From the NCBI GenBank assembly GCA_902490095.1, contig CABUCQ010000090.1, positions 1 to 8,323 on the forward strand: a stretch of DNA of 8,323 bases, in the 5' to 3' direction. Positions 6,058-8,323 of this stretch are shown one piece after another (positions within the stretch are counted from its first letter, which is position 1; each line of letters opens with the position of its first letter). The notes beneath the pieces are model-generated. The model saw only the letters and a list, made by a program, of their open reading frames with translations, did not search any database and was not told where the DNA came from. The DNA comes from an uncultured Collinsella sp. GTDB lineage: Bacteria > Actinomycetota > Coriobacteriia > Coriobacteriales > Coriobacteriaceae. The position numbers were made by a program, and so were the translations under genes.

Positions 6058-6882
6058 ATGAAGAACACTCAGCTGCTGCTGATCAACGATATGTGCGGAT
6101 ACGGCAAGGTCGCGCTTTCCGCCATGCTGCCGGTGCTGTCGCACATGGGCTACCGTATCCATAACCTGCCGACGGCGCTCGTTTCCGACACGCTCAACTA
6201 CCCCAAGTTCTACATCCATGACACCACGGAGTACGTGCGCCAGAGCCTCGCTATCTGGGAGGAGCTCGGCTTTGAGTTCGACGCCATCTCGACCGGCTTT
6301 ATTGTGACCGAGGAAGAGACGCGCATCATCTCGGACTTTTGCCACCGCCGTGCGCAAAAGGGCACCAAGGTGTTCGTTGACCCCATCATGGGCGACAACG
6401 GCAAGCTCTATGCGGGCGTGCCCGAGTCCACGATCGGTCTCATGAGGCACCTGCTCGAGTGCGCCGACTACGCGGTTCCCAACTATACCGAGGCGTGTCT
6501 GCTCACCGATACGCCTATGGCCGAGCAGATTACGGCCGACGAGGCCCGCGCCCTTGTGGACGCTGTGCGCGAGCTGGGTGCCAAGTCGGTGGTCATTACG
6601 AGCGCCGTAGTCAATGGCACGAACGCGGTTATTGGTTACGACCATGTGGCGGGGGAGTACTTTACGATTCCCTTTGAGCTCATTCCGGTCTATTTCCCGG
6701 GCACGGGCGACACGTTCTCGGCGGTGCTCGTCGGCCGCGTTATGGCAGGCTGGAGTCTGCAGCGCGCGACGTCCGATGCCATGCGCGTGGTGGCAGAGCT
6801 TATCGAACGCAATGCCGACCAAGAGGACAAATCGGCCGGCCTTCCCATCGAGGCTTGCCTGGATGTGATCGACCATGAGTAA
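6058..6882 (+). CDS. Pyridoxal/pyridoxamine kinase (PfkB/ribokinase superfamily)
   Basis: 274-residue cytoplasmic kinase that phosphorylates the 5' hydroxyl of B6 vitamers (pyridoxal, pyridoxamine, pyridoxine) with ATP in the salvage route to PLP. Visible signatures: N-terminal NDMCGYGKVAL (10-20), the conserved DPIMGDNGKLY (108-118), PNYTEACLL (141-149), and the anion-hole/catalytic motif GTGDTFSAVL (215-224) with the expected base Asp218. Length is normal for PdxK/PdxY-type enzymes; it most resembles the pyridoxamine kinase group common in Gram-positives, so no symbol is assigned. The ATG at 6058 is chosen because AAGGGGGA ends 5 nt upstream and the family motif begins at residue 10; the open frame further upstream (to 5878) crosses repeat DNA. 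It overlaps the next gene by 8 nt. Confidence 0.92.
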   Translation: MKNTQLLLINDMCGYGKVALSAMLPVLSHMGYRIHNLPTALVSDTLNYPKFYIHDTTEYVRQSLAIWEELGFEFDAISTGFIVTEEETRIISDFCHRRAQKGTKVFVDPIMGDNGKLYAGVPESTIGLMRHLLECADYAVPNYTEACLLTDTPMAEQITADEARALVDAVRELGAKSVVITSAVVNGTNAVIGYDHVAGEYFTIPFELIPVYFPGTGDTFSAVLVGRVMAGWSLQRATSDAMRVVAELIERNADQEDKSAGLPIEACLDVIDHE

Positions 6883-7204
6883 CGCCGGCGAGGGCGGCAT
6901 CAGGCCTGCGGGCGAGAGCAAGCCGCTCGGCGCGTCGCGTGGCAAGCGTCCGCGTATCCGCGTGAGCTGCGTGGACCAGCTGGGTGCGTGCCGTTGTCAC
7001 CATGGTCACAAGCCCGGCGACGTCTTCGACTTCGACCGGGACCGCGGCAGGATGTGCGCCATGGCCTGTCACGTGGGCTTTCCCTATATCGATATCCTGC
7101 GCTATGGCGGAACCGTGCCTGGCAACGAGCCCGGCACGGCAAAGTTCTGCTGCCCCGAGGTCGATACGCTGAACGTTTGGCTTGCCGAGATCGTTGACTG
7201 GTAG
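6875..7204 (+). CDS. TIGR04076-type small Cys-rich protein of unknown function
   Basis: 109-residue protein. After a low-complexity N-terminus (1-26) it shows the layout of the TIGR04076 family: a beta start RIRVSCVDQLG, then CRCHHGHKPGDVFDF (39-53), GRMCAMACHVGFPYIDILRYGG (58-79) and AKFCCPEVDTLNVWLAEI (89-106). Seven cysteines (32, 39, 41, 61, 65, 92, 93) and four nearby histidines (42, 43, 45, 66) suggest metal or cluster binding, unproven. The ATG overlaps the kinase stop as ATGAGTAA with no strong ribosome site, so translation is probably coupled to the kinase. Members often have an unknown role; the link with vitamin B6 is only by position. The N-terminal tail is longer than in typical members, and Met60 is too deep to be the real start. 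Confidence 0.8.
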   Translation: MSNAGEGGIRPAGESKPLGASRGKRPRIRVSCVDQLGACRCHHGHKPGDVFDFDRDRGRMCAMACHVGFPYIDILRYGGTVPGNEPGTAKFCCPEVDTLNVWLAEIVDW

Positions 7205-7212
7205 TCGAGCGC

Positions 7213-7245
7213 AATGTGTCAAAGGGACAGCCCCTTTGACACATT
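7213..7245. repeat. Perfect 14-bp palindrome (REP-like hairpin)
   Basis: AATGTGTCAAAGGG (7213-7226) and its exact inverse (7232-7245) flank a 5-nt loop; pairing can continue with GCG/CGC after one bulged base. It starts 8 nt after the stop codon at 7204 and could cap the kinase transcript, but there is no U-tract, so it is not a standard terminator. Confidence 0.65.
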
Positions 7246-7270
7246 CGCCGGTGGTGCCCCTTCTTTTGCT

Positions 7271-7276
7271 TATAAT
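7271..7276 (+). promoter_or_regulatory. Candidate -10 box upstream of the ATPase gene
   Basis: A perfect TATAAT stands in an AT-rich stretch. No -35 is found at 16-18 nt; TTGACA at 7236-7241 is 29 nt away and lies in the palindrome. If used, the 33-bp repeats would lie downstream in the leader. A TATAAA at 7343-7348 is a second possibility. Confidence 0.3.
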
Positions 7277-7284
7277 CTCAAATC

Positions 7285-7367
7285 TCTGCATTTCATCCGA
7301 TTTTAGGTTCTAAAAATTCTGCGTTTCATCGATAATCAAGCATATAAAACTTTGCATTTCATTCGAT
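7285..7367 (+). repeat. Three direct repeats with exact 33-bp spacing in front of the ATPase gene
   Basis: TYTGCRTTTCATYCGAT occurs at 7285-7301, 7318-7333 (one base shorter) and 7351-7367, with starts 33 bp apart, about three helical turns. Each copy is preceded by an AT-rich tail (TCTCAAA, CTAAAAAT, ATATAAAAC). The last copy ends just before the ribosome site of the ATPase gene. Phased direct repeats of this sort suggest cooperative binding by a regulator, possibly the ATPase product itself. Confidence 0.75.
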
Positions 7368-7386
7368 GACACCGAGGGGAGAGCCT

Positions 7387-8323
7387 ATGCTGCGTAGGAA
7401 AATAGCGGCAGAGCTGGAGCGTTGGCTGAAGTCTTCCGAGCAAAAGGCCTTGTTCATTACGGGTTCTCGCCAGATTGGCAAAAGCTATTCGATTCGCGCA
7501 TTTGGCAAAGCCAACCATGCAACCTACATCGAGCTTAACCTCATGGAAAACCGCCAGGCAAAAGATGCTCTTCTCGAGGCGCGGGATGCCGATGATTTCA
7601 TCAGCAGGGTGACGCTTCTTTCGGGAAAGTCGATTGCACCAGGCAAAACGCTCGTGTTTATCGATGAGGTCCAGGAGGCCCCCGACATCATGACGATGGC
7701 AAAGTTCCTTGTTGAGGACGGGAGGTGCCGCTGGGCGTTTTCGGGGTCAATGCTCGGGACTCAGTCCAAGGGCGTCAGGTCCTATCCCGTGGGGTATGTT
7801 CACGAGCTTAGGATGTTCCCGCTCGATTTTGAGGAGTTTTGCTGGGCAACCGGGGTGAGCGAGGGGGCTCTCCAAACGATACGTGACGCGTGTATCAGCG
7901 AGAGGCCCATTCCTGATTACATTCATGACGCGATGATGGCAAACTTCAGGACCTATACCGTTGTCGGCGGAATGCCGGAGGTCGTGCAGCGTTTCCTTGA
8001 CACGCAGGGCGACCTTGCCTCTGTTCGTCAGCTGCAGTCAGAGCTCAACGAACAGTACCGGCGGGATATCTCCAAGTATGCAAGCGGGCGAGCCCTGCAG
8101 GTGCAGAGCATCTACGATCAGCTCCCTATTATGCTCGAGGGCGAAAACAAGCGCTTCGTGCTCAATTCCATTGACCCCAAGGCTCACTACGAGAAGTATC
8201 AGCGAGATTTTGTATGGCTTGTCGATGCCGGCGTTGCTCTCAAAGCCGATATCGTAACCGAGCCAAAATCGCCCCTGCTCAAGACGGCACGGCCATCGCA
8301 GTTCAAGCTATATCAATCGGATA
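7387..8323 (+). CDS. AAA_14/DUF4143-type ATPase (partial, N-terminal 312 residues)
   Basis: Runs off the right edge; 312 residues are visible. Walker A GSRQIGKS (26-33), Walker B LVFIDEVQEAP (89-99), a sensor-like WAFSGSMLG (116-124), the LxMFPLDFEEF segment (141-151) and VVGGMPEVV (192-200) are the hallmarks of the AAA_14 ATPases that carry a C-terminal DUF4143 domain, of which only the beginning can lie in the window. The role of the family is not settled; links to defence, toxin-antitoxin-like behaviour or mobile DNA have been suggested. AGGGGA (7375-7380) lies 6 nt before the ATG at 7387; an in-frame ATG at 7366 lies within the third upstream repeat and lacks a ribosome site. Codon use (AGG, ATA, CAA, AAA) seems less GC-biased than in the ABC genes, which fits horizontal transfer, but this was judged by eye. 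Confidence 0.88.
   Translation, partial: MLRRKIAAELERWLKSSEQKALFITGSRQIGKSYSIRAFGKANHATYIELNLMENRQAKDALLEARDADDFISRVTLLSGKSIAPGKTLVFIDEVQEAPDIMTMAKFLVEDGRCRWAFSGSMLGTQSKGVRSYPVGYVHELRMFPLDFEEFCWATGVSEGALQTIRDACISERPIPDYIHDAMMANFRTYTVVGGMPEVVQRFLDTQGDLASVRQLQSELNEQYRRDISKYASGRALQVQSIYDQLPIMLEGENKRFVLNSIDPKAHYEKYQRDFVWLVDAGVALKADIVTEPKSPLLKTARPSQFKLYQSD

Noticed and set aside
6007..6945. 312-codon minus-strand open frame opposite the pyridoxal kinase
   Set aside because: Antisense of a gene with clear kinase signatures; no plausible domain or ribosome site.
7366..7386. Earlier ATG for the AAA ATPase at 7366
   Set aside because: In frame, but the ATG falls at the end of the third 33-bp repeat without a ribosome site; AGGGGA fits the ATG at 7387.

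Overview
The window looks like a stretch of chromosome from a high-GC gut actinobacterium of the class Coriobacteriia, most likely Collinsella or a close relative. This rests on the GC-rich codon use, the MarR plus paired ABC exporter arrangement, a pyridoxal kinase followed by a small TIGR04076-type protein, a DUF4143-type AAA ATPase, and intergenic DNA packed with palindromic repeats. The genus is an inference from overall style; no marker gene is present.

Layout, left to right. (1) Positions 1-586, minus strand: the N-terminal 195 residues of a membrane sensor with a PilJ-like extracellular domain; it runs off the left edge. (2) 587-1119: non-coding, with an alternating array of six 15-bp motifs on an exact 62-bp period (777-948), an 18-bp-stem terminator (957-999) and a structured hairpin element (1036-1100). 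(3) 1120-5345, minus strand: a three-gene operon, marR - ABC subunit 1 - ABC subunit 2, driven by a TTGACA-17-TAGATT promoter whose -10 box lies partly inside a 9-bp inverted-repeat operator. (4) 5430-5880: non-coding DNA holding a small hairpin, a ~100-nt compound hairpin, a 27-bp tandem duplication and a 158-bp element bounded by perfect 27-bp inverted repeats. (5) 6058-7204, plus strand: pyridoxal/pyridoxamine kinase overlapping a Cys-rich TIGR04076-type gene. (6) 7205-7386: a 14-bp perfect palindrome, then three direct repeats spaced exactly 33 bp apart. (7) 7387-8323, plus strand: an AAA_14/DUF4143-type ATPase, cut off by the right edge.

How the genes fit together: the MarR protein probably represses its own operon. 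The two ABC half-transporters form a heterodimer with one degenerate and one canonical ATP site, as in BmrCD, LmrCD and TM287/288-type exporters, so multidrug or toxic-compound efflux is likely. All three gene-to-gene junctions use the same 8-nt overlap (ATGNNTAA), suggesting translational coupling.

Most unusual signals: the 62-bp-period alternating array, a ~58-nt structured element present in inverted orientation on both sides of the efflux operon, and the 33-bp-phased repeats in front of the ATPase. No complete, clearly novel protein system is visible.
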